A stretch of 52,463 nucleotides of DNA from Anaeromyxobacter terrae. GTDB lineage: Bacteria > Myxococcota > Myxococcia > Myxococcales > Anaeromyxobacteraceae. The stretch is from positions 1 to 52,463 of the forward strand of contig NZ_JALCYY010000040.1 of NCBI RefSeq assembly GCF_022690685.1, written 5' to 3'. Each line of letters begins with the position of its first letter. Position 1 is the first letter of the stretch. The notes beneath the pieces are model-generated. The model searched no databases. It saw only the letters and a program-made list of their open reading frames with translations, and was not told the origin of the DNA. The translations under genes were made by a program, and so were the position numbers. Of the stretch, positions 44,357 through 52,463 are shown piece after piece.

Positions 44357-45847
44357 GTGACCCCGATGCCGGAGTACGACCGCATGGACGCGCTCGCCCT
44401 CGCCGAGGGCGTGGCGCGCGGCGACTTCACCGCCGCGGAGCTGCTCGAGGCGGCGCTCGCGCGAGCCGACGCACGGAACCCCGGCCTCAACGCCATCGTC
44501 GCCCGCTACGACGACGAGGCCCGCGGCCGCGCACGCGCGCGGCTGCCGGCGGGCCCGCTCTCCGGCGTGCCGTTCCTCGTGAAGGATCTCCTCACCGCCT
44601 GGAAGGATCACCCCGTCACCGCCTCGTCGCGCGCGCTCGCCGGCTTCGTGCCGCGCTTCGACTCGGAGGTGGTGCGCCGGCTGCTCGGCGCCGGGCTCGT
44701 GCTGTTCGGCCAGACCAACACGCCCGAGCTCGGGGTGATGGGCACGACCGAGCCGCGGCTGCGCGGGCCCACGCGGAACCCGTGGAGCCCGGCGCACACT
44801 CCGGGCGGCTCCTCGGGCGGCTCGGCCGCCGCGATCGCCGCGCGCATCGTGCCCGCCGCCCACGGCAACGACGGCGGCGGCTCGCTGCGCATCCCCGCCT
44901 CGTGCTGCGGGATCGTGGGCCTCAAGCCCTCGCGCGGCCGGGTCTCCTTCGCGCCCGCCTACGGCGAGCTCATGAGCGGCCTCGCCATCGAGGGGGTCAT
45001 GACCCGCAGCGTGCGGGACGCCGCCGCGTTCCTCGACGTGCTCGCCGGCCCGGTGGCGGGCGATCCCTACGCCGCGCCGCCGCCCGCGCGGCCGTTCCGT
45101 GAGGAGGTCGGCGCGCCGCCGGAGCGGCTCCGCGTCGCGTTCACGCCCGCGTCGCTGTTCGCCTCACGCACCGACCCCGAGTGCTCCGCCGCGGTCGAGC
45201 GGGCCGTCTCCCTCCTCGCCGACCTCGGCCACGAGGTGGTCGAGGCGCGCCCGGCGTTTCCGCGCGACGCGCTCGTGCACGCCTACCTCGTCGTGCTCTG
45301 CGCGTCGGTCGCCGCCGACGTCGAGCTCATCGCGCGCGCGACCGGCCGGCGGGTGCGGCTCGACGAGCTCGAGCCGGAGACCGCCGCGCTCGTCGCCGGC
45401 GGCCGGCTCCTCGGCGCGAAGGAGCTGGCGCTCGCCGAGCACGAGATGCACCAGGCCGCGCGGAGCGTCGGCGCGTTCATGGAGGCGCACGACGTCCTCG
45501 TCACCTCGACGATGGCGCGGCCGCCGGCGCGGCTCGGAACCCTCGGCGCGCGCCTGCACGAGCGCCTGGCGCTGCGCGCCTTCGCGCGCTTCCCGTCGCG
45601 GCGGATCCTGGATCGGCTGTTCGCGGACATCGGCGGCCGCTCGTTCGAGGCGACCGGCAACACCATGCTCTTCAACCAGACCGGCCAGCCCGCCGTGAGC
45701 GTGCCGCTGCACTGGACCCCCGACGGCCTCCCCGTGGGCGTCCAGCTCGTGGGCCGGTTCGGGGACGAGGCGTCGCTGCTGCGGCTCGCGTCCCAGCTCG
45801 AGGCGGCGCGGCCCTGGGCGAGCCGGGTGCCGCCGGCCGTGGCCTGA
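44357..45847 (+). CDS. amidase-signature family hydrolase
   Basis: 496 residues from GTG 44357. Ser-cisSer-Lys triad: Lys76 (FLVKDLL), cis-Ser in TPGGSSGGSAAA (about 153) and nucleophile Ser176 in DGGGSLRIPA. Usual family length. Hydrolyses amide or ester bonds; members range from GatA to aryl-amidases. No gatB/gatC neighbours, so probably a stand-alone amidase. A -10-like TAGGAA lies 6 bases before the GTG without an SD, again a leaderless-type start. Confidence 0.9.
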   Translation: MTPMPEYDRMDALALAEGVARGDFTAAELLEAALARADARNPGLNAIVARYDDEARGRARARLPAGPLSGVPFLVKDLLTAWKDHPVTASSRALAGFVPRFDSEVVRRLLGAGLVLFGQTNTPELGVMGTTEPRLRGPTRNPWSPAHTPGGSSGGSAAAIAARIVPAAHGNDGGGSLRIPASCCGIVGLKPSRGRVSFAPAYGELMSGLAIEGVMTRSVRDAAAFLDVLAGPVAGDPYAAPPPARPFREEVGAPPERLRVAFTPASLFASRTDPECSAAVERAVSLLADLGHEVVEARPAFPRDALVHAYLVVLCASVAADVELIARATGRRVRLDELEPETAALVAGGRLLGAKELALAEHEMHQAARSVGAFMEAHDVLVTSTMARPPARLGTLGARLHERLALRAFARFPSRRILDRLFADIGGRSFEATGNTMLFNQTGQPAVSVPLHWTPDGLPVGVQLVGRFGDEASLLRLASQLEAARPWASRVPPAVA

Positions 45848-45884
45848 GCGCGGTACCGGCGCGAGGTCACGCCCGAGTGATGCT

Positions 45885-46367
45885 TCACCGCCCTCGCGTG
45901 GCGATCGTCCCCCACCCCGCGAGCGCCTCCCGCACCCGCTCGTAGCCGTCGAGCTCGCGCGGCACGACGATCCCGCGACCGTCGCGGGCCCGCACGGCGA
46001 GTCCGGCGCGGATCTCCTCGATCGCCGCGACGTCGGCGCGGAGGATCCGGACGGGCGGGAAGCCGATCACCGCGCGCCCGATGGCCTCGTCCTCGAGGCC
46101 GATCTCGAACGACGCCCAGCGCGCGCGGAAGCGGCGCATCCGGCGCACGTAGGAGAAGGCGGCGAGGACGAGGAGGAGCGCGAACGGGATGACGAGCGCG
46201 TCGAGGCCGCGGCCGGGATCGCGCAGCCCGGCCCCGTAGGCGGCGAGCACGAGCACCACGACGGCGACGAACGTCGCGAGGAAGCGGCGGTTCATGCGCC
46301 GGGCTGTGGCGCGCGACGCCTCGGGGCGCAGCCGGAAGCGGGACACGGTGCGGTGCTCCATCTCCAT
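45885..46367 (-). CDS. two-helix membrane protein, PH-like domain
   Basis: 160 residues from ATG 46367; ATG 46295 would trim 24 basic residues. Two membrane helices (about 27-45, FLATFVAVVVLVLAAYGAG, and 57-74) are followed by a small cytoplasmic beta domain (FEIGLEDEAIGRAV, ADVAAIEEIRAGLAVRARDG, IVVPRELDGYERVREAL) that has the layout of bacterial PH-like domains. Function unknown. Confidence 0.6.
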   Translation of the reverse strand: MEMEHRTVSRFRLRPEASRATARRMNRRFLATFVAVVVLVLAAYGAGLRDPGRGLDALVIPFALLLVLAAFSYVRRMRRFRARWASFEIGLEDEAIGRAVIGFPPVRILRADVAAIEEIRAGLAVRARDGRGIVVPRELDGYERVREALAGWGTIATRGR

Positions 46368-46542
46368 CGGGCGCGCATGCTACGTCCCGCGCGCGCTGGA
46401 CGCCACCCGGCTGCGTGCGGACGGAACGGCGCCCGGCCGTCCGGCGCTGCCCCCGCGCGCGGGATCCCCGGCTGGACGCCGCGACAAGCTGCCGCGTCCC
46501 TTACGTCGACCGCGCAGTCGCAGCCGTCGAAGGAGGAGCGCC

Positions 46543-46917
46543 ATGCTGGGGAACCGCCATTTCACCGCCATGCTGCCGGTCACCGATGTCGCGCGCGCGC
46601 GACGCTTCTACGAGGAGACGCTCGGCATTCACGCCGGGAGAACCCTGCCGACCGGGGACGTGCTGTACCAGCTCGAGGGAGCGGAGTTCGCGCTCTATCC
46701 GCGCGAGACACCCCCGCAGTCGGATCACACCGCGATGAGCTGGGACGTCCCCGACGTCCGCGCCGAGGTGAAGGATCTCCGCGCCCGCGGCGTGCGCTTC
46801 GAGGACTACCCGGAGCTGCAGACGAAGGACGGGATCCTCGAGAAGGACGGCGAGACCTGCGCCTGGTTCAAGGATCCGGACGGGAACATCCTCTGCATCC
46901 ACCACACCGTGCAGTGA
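46543..46917 (+). CDS. VOC-superfamily (glyoxalase-like) protein
   Basis: 124 residues from ATG 46543 with a strong AAGGAGGAG 7 bases upstream. One vicinal-oxygen-chelate unit: FTAMLPVTDVARARRFYEET, TAMSWDVPDVRAEVKDLR, and the closing WFKDPDGNILCIHHT. His/Glu metal positions are plausible but not certain. Substrate unknown; relatives include glyoxalase I, extradiol dioxygenases and antibiotic-binding proteins. Confidence 0.88.
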   Translation: MLGNRHFTAMLPVTDVARARRFYEETLGIHAGRTLPTGDVLYQLEGAEFALYPRETPPQSDHTAMSWDVPDVRAEVKDLRARGVRFEDYPELQTKDGILEKDGETCAWFKDPDGNILCIHHTVQ

Positions 46918-46947
46918 CGGTCCGGGGCTCCTCGGGTGCCCGGGGCC

Positions 46948-46983
46948 GGGCGCTCGAGGGTGCCCCCGACGGGCCGAGCGCCC
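46948..46983 (+). terminator. hairpin between VOC and oxidoreductase genes
   Basis: Perfect 9-bp stem GGGCGCTCG / CGAGCGCCC with an 18-base loop, 30 bases after the VOC stop. No T-tract. Confidence 0.4.
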
Positions 46984-47037
46984 GCCCGGCCCTCCCGCTA
47001 GGCACGCCCCCGGGCGCCCTGCACACGGCGCCCGCGC

Positions 47038-48654
47038 GTGCCGGTGCGTACCTGGGACGTCATCGTCGTCGGCGGAGGCCACAACGGGCTCGTCCTCGCG
47101 GCCTATCTCGCCCGCGCGGGCGAGCGCGTGCTCGTGCTCGAGGCGCGCGACCGCGTCGGCGGCGCGTGCGTCACCGAGGAGACGTGGCCCGGGTTCAAGG
47201 TCTCCACCGCCGCGTACGTGGTGAGCCTCTTCCGGCCCGAGATCGTCCGCGACCTCGAGCTCGCGCGCCACGGCTACCAGGTGCTGCGCCGCGATCCCTC
47301 CTCGTTCACGCCCCTCCCCGACGGTCGCTCGCTCCTGCTCGGCCCCGACCTCGCCGCGAACCAGCGCGAGGTGGCGAAGCTCTCCGCGCCCGACGCCGCG
47401 CGGCTCCCGGAGTACGAGGCGCAGCTCGAGCGGATCGCCCGCGCCATCGAGCCGACGCTCCTCGAGACGCCGCCCGATCCGTTCTCCCGCCGGCCGCGCG
47501 AGCTGCTGCGCCTCGCGCGGATGGGCGCGCGCTTCCTGCGCCTCGGCAAGGATGGCCCCGCGGCGGTGGAGATTCTCACCGGCGCGGCGCGCGACGTGCT
47601 CGACCGCTGGTTCGAGTCCGACGCGCTCAAGGCGACGCTCGCGACCGACGCGATCATCGGCGCCTGGGCCTCGCCCTCCACCCCCGGCACCGCGTACGTC
47701 CTCTTCCACCACGTGATGGGCGAGGTGGACGGCGCGCGCGGGGTCTGGGGATACGTGCGCGGCGGCATGGGCGCGCTCTCCGAGGCCATCGCCGCGGCGG
47801 CGCGCGCGGCGGGCGCCGAGATCCAGACGAACGCGCGCGTCGAGCGGATCCTCGTGCGCGACGGCGCCGCGCGCGGGGTCGTGCTGGCGGACGGGACGGA
47901 GCTCCTCGCCCGGCGCGTCGCCTCGAACGCCGACGCGACCCGCACGCTCCTCGGCCTGGTCGGCGAGGCGCACCTGCCGCCCGAGGCGGCGGCGCGGGCG
48001 CGGCACATCGACTACGCGAGCGGCTCCGTGAAGATCAACGTCGCGCTCTCCTCCCTGCCCCGGTTCCGCGCGCTGCAGGGCGGCGGCGACCGGCCCGGAC
48101 CGGAGCACCGCGGGACGATCCACGTCGCGCCGTCGATGGACTACCTCGAGCGCGCCTTCGACGACGCGCGCGCGGGGATCCCTTCCCGCGCGCCGGTCCT
48201 CGAGTGCACGCTCCCGTCGGTGGTGGACGATTCCGTCGCGCCCGCCGGCAGGCACCTCATGTCCATGTTCGTGCAGTACGCGCCGTACCGGCTCGCGCAG
48301 GGGAGCTGGGAGGTGGAGCGCGAGCGGTTCGCGGATCGCTGCTTCGAGGCGCTGGAGGAGTACGCGCCCGGCTTCACGGCGTCGGTCGTGGCGCGCGAGG
48401 TCCTCGCCCCTCCCGACCTCGAGCGCCGCTTCGGCCTCACCGGGGGGAACATCTTCCAGGGGGCGATGACGCTCCCGCAGCTCTTCTCGATGCGGCCCAT
48501 GCCCGGGTTCGCCGACTACCGCACGCCCGTCGCGAACCTCTACCTGTGCGGCGCGGCCACGCACCCGGGCGGCGGGGTCATGGGCGCCTGCGGCTACAAC
48601 GCCGCGCGGGAGATGCTGCGCGACCGCCGGCGGTGGCGGCCGCGGCGGCGGTGA
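47038..48654 (+). CDS. FAD-dependent phytoene-desaturase-like oxidoreductase
   Basis: 538 residues from GTG 47038. The N-terminal Rossmann dinucleotide motif VVGGGHNGLVLAAYLARAG leads to LEARDRVGGAC, and the C-terminal FAD motif is YLCGAATHPGGGVMGACGYN. The GYVRGGMGALSEAIAAAARAAG segment is typical of the phytoene dehydrogenase/PYROXD2-like group. It probably oxidises or saturates C-C bonds in a lipid or polyprenoid; no carotenoid genes are nearby, so a carotenoid role is not supported. Confidence 0.85.
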   Translation: MPVRTWDVIVVGGGHNGLVLAAYLARAGERVLVLEARDRVGGACVTEETWPGFKVSTAAYVVSLFRPEIVRDLELARHGYQVLRRDPSSFTPLPDGRSLLLGPDLAANQREVAKLSAPDAARLPEYEAQLERIARAIEPTLLETPPDPFSRRPRELLRLARMGARFLRLGKDGPAAVEILTGAARDVLDRWFESDALKATLATDAIIGAWASPSTPGTAYVLFHHVMGEVDGARGVWGYVRGGMGALSEAIAAAARAAGAEIQTNARVERILVRDGAARGVVLADGTELLARRVASNADATRTLLGLVGEAHLPPEAAARARHIDYASGSVKINVALSSLPRFRALQGGGDRPGPEHRGTIHVAPSMDYLERAFDDARAGIPSRAPVLECTLPSVVDDSVAPAGRHLMSMFVQYAPYRLAQGSWEVERERFADRCFEALEEYAPGFTASVVAREVLAPPDLERRFGLTGGNIFQGAMTLPQLFSMRPMPGFADYRTPVANLYLCGAATHPGGGVMGACGYNAAREMLRDRRRWRPRRR

Positions 48655-48661
48655 GCGTGGG

Positions 48662-49243
48662 TCAGGACGCTCTCGGCGCGACGTGCCGCCGGACGGCCGG
48701 CCGCGACGAGACGCGCTCCGCCCAGCGCGCGAGGCGCACGAAGCCGAGCGCCGCGGGCGAGAGCTCCGGGCGACGCAGCGCGAACGGCGCGAGCGCGATG
48801 TCCGCGAGGCCGTACGCGCCGAGCAGGAACCCGTCCTCCGGGGTCTCGCGCTCGAGGAGCTCGAGCGCGGCGCGCGCCCTCCGCTCGGCCTCGGGCCGGG
48901 CCTCCGGTCCGCCCTTCGCGAGCACCCCGATCGCCGCCGCGAGGGGGGCGATGCGCTCGAACAGGAGCCGCATCCGCGCCCGACCGAGCGCGTCGCGGGG
49001 CACGAGCGGAACCTCGCCGTACCGCTCCTCGAGGTACTGCGCGATGACGAGCGAGTCGGGGATCACCGCGTCGCCGTCGACCAGGATCGGCACGCCGCCG
49101 AGCGGCGGGTTCATCGCGAGCACCTCGGGCGGCTTCCTCGCGAGATCGATCTCGCGCGACTCCCACGCGAGCCCCTTCTCGTCGAGCTGGATGCGGGTGC
49201 GCTGGCAGTACGGGCAGCCCCAGGCGTGCCACAGGGTGAGCAT
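48662..49243 (-). CDS. glutathione S-transferase family protein
   Basis: 193 residues. The thioredoxin-fold N-terminus has a glutaredoxin-like CPYC (Cys10, Cys13) in AWGCPYCQRTRIQLDEKG, then GGVPILVDGDAVIPDSLVIAQYLEERY with the cis-Pro and the glutathione-contact Asp-Ser. The C-terminal helical domain ends FVRLARWAERVSSRPAVRRH. Likely thiol transferase or omega-like GST. Convergent with the FAD oxidoreductase (7 bases). Confidence 0.85.
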   Translation of the reverse strand: MLTLWHAWGCPYCQRTRIQLDEKGLAWESREIDLARKPPEVLAMNPPLGGVPILVDGDAVIPDSLVIAQYLEERYGEVPLVPRDALGRARMRLLFERIAPLAAAIGVLAKGGPEARPEAERRARAALELLERETPEDGFLLGAYGLADIALAPFALRRPELSPAALGFVRLARWAERVSSRPAVRRHVAPRAS

Positions 49244-49294
49244 CGCTTCGTCGTCCTCCGGCCCGATGATCTAGCGGAGGACGGCGCGCGGCGC

Positions 49295-49543
49295 TCACCC
49301 TGGCGGCGGGGGCAGCCCGCGCGCGCTGCGGACGTGCAGCTCGTCGATCTCGAGCCGGCCGATCCGCGCCTCCTTCACCGCGAGCTTCCGGATCGCGAGC
49401 GCCGCGATGGCGACGCTCCCCACGGCGAGCGCGCCGAGGGCGGCGGCGCCGACCGCGATCGCGAACGTCGCCCGCGCGACCCGGGCGGTGGACGGCCTCG
49501 GCCGGAGGAGCCCGCGCCGCTGGAACCTCGCCCGTGCTCTCAT
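49295..49543 (-). CDS. small membrane-anchored hypothetical protein
   Basis: 82 residues from ATG 49543, which has GGGAGGGC 8 bases upstream. Basic N-terminus (RARARFQRRGLLRPRPS), one membrane helix about 24-46 (ATFAIAVGAAALGALAVGSVAIAAL), then an amphipathic segment KLAVKEARIGRLEIDELHVR and a Pro-rich end. The last part resembles a pentapeptide-like/polymorphic beta segment. Function unknown. Confidence 0.55.
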   Translation of the reverse strand: MRARARFQRRGLLRPRPSTARVARATFAIAVGAAALGALAVGSVAIAALAIRKLAVKEARIGRLEIDELHVRSARGLPPPPG

Positions 49544-49762
49544 GGCGTTTTGCCCTCCCGTCCCCTCGCCCCCTCGCACCCCGCTCGCCCCGCCATGCCG
49601 TCCCCCCGTCGTCGATCGCAGGATGTGGCCTTCGCCCGGAAGCGGCCCGCCTGGCTGGACGGGTGCGCGACGCGCTGCCGCGCGCACCGCGCCGAGGTAC
49701 CCCCGTAGACTGGAACCCGCCCACCGTTCCGGGCGGTAGCGTCAAAGCCGTAGGAGGATGCC

Positions 49763-50242
49763 ATGCGGGGGATCGCACTCGATCGCGCCCGCGAGTTCCT
49801 GGCCCAGAAGCGCATCGCGGTGGTCGGGATCTCGCGGAACGAGAAGGACTTCAGCCGGCAGGTGCTGCGCGCGCTCGTGAAGGCGGGCTACGAGGTCGTG
49901 CCGGTGAACCCGGCGCTCGACGTGGCCGAGGGGAAGGCCTGCTACCCACACGTGCAGGACGTGAAGCCGCCGGTGAACGCGGCGCTCCTCCTGACGCCGC
50001 CGACCCAGACCGAGGAGGTGGTGCGCGACTGCGCCCGCGCGGGCGTGCGGTACGTCTGGATGCACCGGGGGGCGGGGGTGGGCGCCGCGAGCGCGGAGGC
50101 GCTGCGCTACTGCGACGCGCACGGGATCTCGGTCGTGACCGATCTCTGTCCGTTCATGGTGCTGCCCGAGACCGGGTTCCCGCACAACATGCACGCGTGG
50201 GCGCGCACGCGGTTCGGCAAGGCGCGCGTCGAGCCCCTCTGA
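49763..50242 (+). CDS. CoA-binding protein, YccU-like
   Basis: 159 residues from ATG 49763 after TAGGAGG. Rossmann CoA-binding domain: RIAVVGISRNEKDFSRQVLR, GYEVVPVNPALDVAEGKACY, AALLLTPPTQTEEVVRDCAR, VWMHRGAG and VVTDLCPFMVLPE. It resembles the CoA-binding half of succinyl-CoA synthetase alpha. Role unknown. Convergent with the next minus-strand gene (6 bases). Confidence 0.88.
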   Translation: MRGIALDRAREFLAQKRIAVVGISRNEKDFSRQVLRALVKAGYEVVPVNPALDVAEGKACYPHVQDVKPPVNAALLLTPPTQTEEVVRDCARAGVRYVWMHRGAGVGAASAEALRYCDAHGISVVTDLCPFMVLPETGFPHNMHAWARTRFGKARVEPL

Positions 50243-50248
50243 CGGCGT

Positions 50249-50932
50249 TCACGGACCGCCAGCGCCGCGGGTCAGCTCCCGCGCCCCGGTCCGGCGCGCG
50301 CGGGCCAGGCCCTCGGCGCGCCGGCGGATCCCGAGGAGCTGCGCCCGCACCATCATGAGCTCCTGCGGCTCGATCATGGCGACGAGCGCGGTGCTGCGGA
50401 GCCCCGGCGGCGCGGCCCCGCGGACGCGCAGCACGAGCCGCGTGGTCTCCGCGTCGACGGGGTAGAGCCCCCACGCCTGCGTGACGAGCGCCTCCCCGTG
50501 CTCGATGCGCAGGACGAGGGAGCGCTCCCGCTCGACCGCGTGCACGGGCCAGCCCGGCGTTCCGCCGATGGGGACCACGTCGCCCGGCCTCAGATCCTGC
50601 CACTCCGGGTGCACCTGCTCCGCGCTCGGCGCGTCGAGGACGCCGAGCGCGCGATCGAGCAGGTCGACGCTGTAGAGCCCCCCGCGCCCGTTCCCCATCT
50701 GCGCGAGCCACGGCCAGATCTCCTCCGGGCGCGCACGGACGGTGATGGCGCGCGTGGAGCGGTAGCGCGGCTTCGGGACGAGCTCGTCGCCGGGCATGGG
50801 CCGGGCGACCTCCTCGTCGGTCGCGCCCCAGCGGCGAAGCCAGGGACGGACGAACGCCGCCCAGCCCGCCACCGCGGCGACCGGCACCGCGACGAGGATC
50901 CCGGCCCGCTTCAGCGTCGTTCGTGCGTCCAT
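50249..50932 (-). CDS. SRPBCC/polyketide-cyclase-like membrane protein
   Basis: 227 residues from ATG 50932. One N-terminal membrane helix (about 9-28, AGILVAVPVAAVAGWAAFVRPW), then a START/SRPBCC-like domain: YRSTRAITVRARPEEIWPWL, AQMGNGRGGLYSVDLLDRAL, PGWPVHAVERERSLVLRIEH and TTRLVLRVRG. It probably binds a small hydrophobic molecule; ligand unknown. Confidence 0.8.
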   Translation of the reverse strand: MDARTTLKRAGILVAVPVAAVAGWAAFVRPWLRRWGATDEEVARPMPGDELVPKPRYRSTRAITVRARPEEIWPWLAQMGNGRGGLYSVDLLDRALGVLDAPSAEQVHPEWQDLRPGDVVPIGGTPGWPVHAVERERSLVLRIEHGEALVTQAWGLYPVDAETTRLVLRVRGAAPPGLRSTALVAMIEPQELMMVRAQLLGIRRRAEGLARARRTGARELTRGAGGP

Positions 50933-51036
50933 GTACCCCCGGTATCGCGCTCCCGGCCGGATCGCTCGCCCCGGGCGCGGCCCCGGCGACGCCGGCAGCC
51001 TCTCGCCCACCCGGCCCCACCCCGAGCGATCGCGCG

Positions 51037-51065
51037 TTGCCCCGGCATGCGCGGCCGGGTATACC
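51037..51065 (+). promoter_or_regulatory. sigma70-like promoter of the DEAD-box helicase gene
   Basis: TTGCCC (51037-51042), 17-base spacer, TATACC (51060-51065). Transcription would start near 51072, giving a leader of about 130 bases before the CTG start. Long leaders are common on cold-regulated DEAD-box mRNAs. Confidence 0.6.
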
Positions 51066-51204
51066 ATCCGCGGCCGTTTCGTTCGTACCGCGCCCGAACG
51101 CCTGTCGCCGGGAGGTGTCCCGGCCCGCGCGGTCCCCCCGTTCAGCCGGCCTCACTTCAAGAGCGCGCCGCGACTCGCCGCGCGCCTCCCACGAGGAGCA
51201 CCCT

Positions 51205-52463
51205 CTGTCGACGTCGAAGTCCTTCGCAGATCTGAAGCTGTCCCGCGAGGCGCTCACCGCGCTCGCGCACGCCGGGTTCGAGCACCCGACCCCCATCCAG
51301 GCCCAGGCCATCCCGCCGGCGCTCGAGGGCCGCGACGTCATCGGCACCGCCGCCACCGGCACCGGCAAGACCGCGGCCTTCCTGCTCCCCATCATCGAGC
51401 GTCTCGCCGGCAAGCCGGCCGGGACGCGGGCGCTCGTGCTCGCGCCCACCCGTGAGCTCGCCGTCCAGATCGGCGAGGAGCTCGAGCGCTTCGGCCGCGG
51501 CCGGCGCGTGCGCGGCGCCGTGATCATCGGCGGCGTCGGCATGGGCGCCCAGGCGGAGGCGTTCCGGGAGCGGCGGGAGATCGTCATCGCGACGCCCGGG
51601 CGGCTCGTCGATCACCTCGAGCAGGGCAACGCCAAGCTCGACGCGATCGAGGTGCTCGTCCTCGACGAGGCCGACCGGATGCTCGACATGGGCTTCAAGC
51701 CCCAGCTCGACCGGATCCTGCGCCGGCTGCCGAAGCAGCGCCAGACGCTGCTCTTCTCCGCCACCACTGCGGGCGAGGTGGCCGACTTCGCGCGCGCGCA
51801 CCTCAAGGATCCGGTACGCGTCGAGGTGGCGCGCAGCGGCACGACCGCGGCCCGCGCCGAGCAGCAGGTGTTCCTCGCGGGCCAGAACGAGAAGCTCCCG
51901 CTCCTGCTCACGCTCCTCGAGCGCGACGACGCCTCGACGCTCGTGTTCACCCGGACGAAGCGGCGGGCGGACAAGATCTGGAAGCACATCGGGCGCGCCG
52001 GCCACAAGGTCGCGCGCATCCACGCCGACCGCTCGCAGGCGCAGCGGCGCATGGCGCTCGACGGCTTCAAGGACGGCACCTACCGCGTGCTCGTCGCGAC
52101 CGACATCGCCGCGCGCGGCATCGACGTCGCCGAGATCGGCCACGTCGTGAACTTCGACCTGCCGCACGTGCCTGAGGACTACGTGCACCGCATCGGCCGC
52201 ACCGCGCGGGCGGCCGCGAGCGGCCGGGCCTCGAGCTTCTCGGCGCCGGAGGAGCGCGACCTCCTCCACGCCATCGAGCGGCTCACGCGCGCGGTGCTGC
52301 CGCGCGCCGAGGTGCCGCGCGACGCGGAGATCTTCCAGGTCGAGCTCGCGCGCGCCGCCTCCGCGCAGAAGGACCCGGGCCCCGCCCAGCCGCGCCAGCG
52401 GCCGCACCCGGCGAAGCCCGCGCGCGCCCGCGGCCGCGCCGAGGGCGGCCGCGCGCAGCGGTC
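51205..52463 (+). CDS. DEAD-box RNA helicase, RhlE-like, 3' partial
   Basis: At least 419 residues, cut by the window edge. The frame matches the family from STSKSFADLKLSREAL on. The only suitable start is CTG 51205, 6 bases after GAGGAG; an in-frame GTG at 51115 would add 30 Arg/Pro/Ser-rich residues. Motifs in order: HPTPIQAQAI (Q), ATGTGKT (I), PTRELA (Ia), TPGRL (Ib), DEAD (II), SAT (III), ARGIDVA (V), HRIGRTAR (VI). The tail becomes Pro/Arg-rich (QPRQRPHPAKPARARGR), an RNA-binding extension. Unwinds RNA in ribosome assembly or decay. Confidence 0.9.
   Translation, partial: MSTSKSFADLKLSREALTALAHAGFEHPTPIQAQAIPPALEGRDVIGTAATGTGKTAAFLLPIIERLAGKPAGTRALVLAPTRELAVQIGEELERFGRGRRVRGAVIIGGVGMGAQAEAFRERREIVIATPGRLVDHLEQGNAKLDAIEVLVLDEADRMLDMGFKPQLDRILRRLPKQRQTLLFSATTAGEVADFARAHLKDPVRVEVARSGTTAARAEQQVFLAGQNEKLPLLLTLLERDDASTLVFTRTKRRADKIWKHIGRAGHKVARIHADRSQAQRRMALDGFKDGTYRVLVATDIAARGIDVAEIGHVVNFDLPHVPEDYVHRIGRTARAAASGRASSFSAPEERDLLHAIERLTRAVLPRAEVPRDAEIFQVELARAASAQKDPGPAQPRQRPHPAKPARARGRAEGGRAQR

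Overview
The window is very GC-rich DNA (well above 70% G+C by eye, third codon positions almost always G or C, many GTG starts). No rRNA, tRNA, CRISPR array or insertion sequence is visible. The gene content points to Myxococcota, most likely Anaeromyxobacter or a close relative. It includes a dodecaheme c-type lipoprotein beside an outer-membrane barrel, many surface lipoproteins, a tyrosine/homogentisate pathway, two chemoreceptors and a selenoprotein. The assignment is an inference from gene content, not a database match.

Layout. 1-3.5 kb: two outer-membrane barrel-like proteins and a Cys-rich/PKD-like/propeller lipoprotein. 3.5-6.2 kb: a small membrane protein, a histone-deacetylase-fold protein with an extra C-terminal region, and a divergent TlpA-like lipoprotein. 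6.4-8.8 kb: a barrel + 12-heme lipoprotein pair resembling an electron conduit, ended by a clear terminator. 8.9-12.5 kb (minus): a murein-recycling operon (ldcA, serine hydrolase, mpl). 12.8-16.7 kb: acs, a PerM-like transporter and an FKBP isomerase. 16.8-17.9 kb: YfcF-like GST and a flavin-binding protein, followed by a 0.9 kb stretch with little coding signal. 18.9-21.8 kb: two divergent chemoreceptors, one with a degraded signalling tip. 21.9-24.5 kb: a Ski2-like helicase. 24.6-27.6 kb: a LolA-like protein, SemiSWEET, DUF488, a HesB/IscA-like selenoprotein, a hypothetical protein and an ArfB-like hydrolase.

27.8-34.7 kb holds a tight five-gene operon: a 7TM transglutaminase-like protein, an ATP-grasp glutamate-ligase-like enzyme, a membrane-anchored TPR protein, a repeat lipoprotein and an outer-membrane barrel. 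Together they could span the envelope from cytoplasm to surface. 34.8-36.8 kb: a methyltransferase and a DUF482 protein. 36.9-40.9 kb: a four-gene tyrosine catabolic operon (FAA hydrolase, maiA, hpd, hmgA). 40.8-44.3 kb: an unknown protein with a basic tail, alr, a CBS protein, an unknown gene coupled to a second DUF488 gene. 44.4-50.9 kb: amidase, PH-like membrane protein, VOC protein, FAD oxidoreductase, GST, small membrane protein, CoA-binding protein and a polyketide-cyclase-like membrane protein. The window ends inside a DEAD-box helicase gene that appears to start at CTG.

The strongest findings are (1) the selenoprotein at 26428-26748, whose in-frame UGA sits at the first IscA cysteine and is followed at the right distance by a bacterial SECIS-like hairpin, (2) the five-gene envelope operon, and (3) the degenerate chemoreceptor beside a canonical one.
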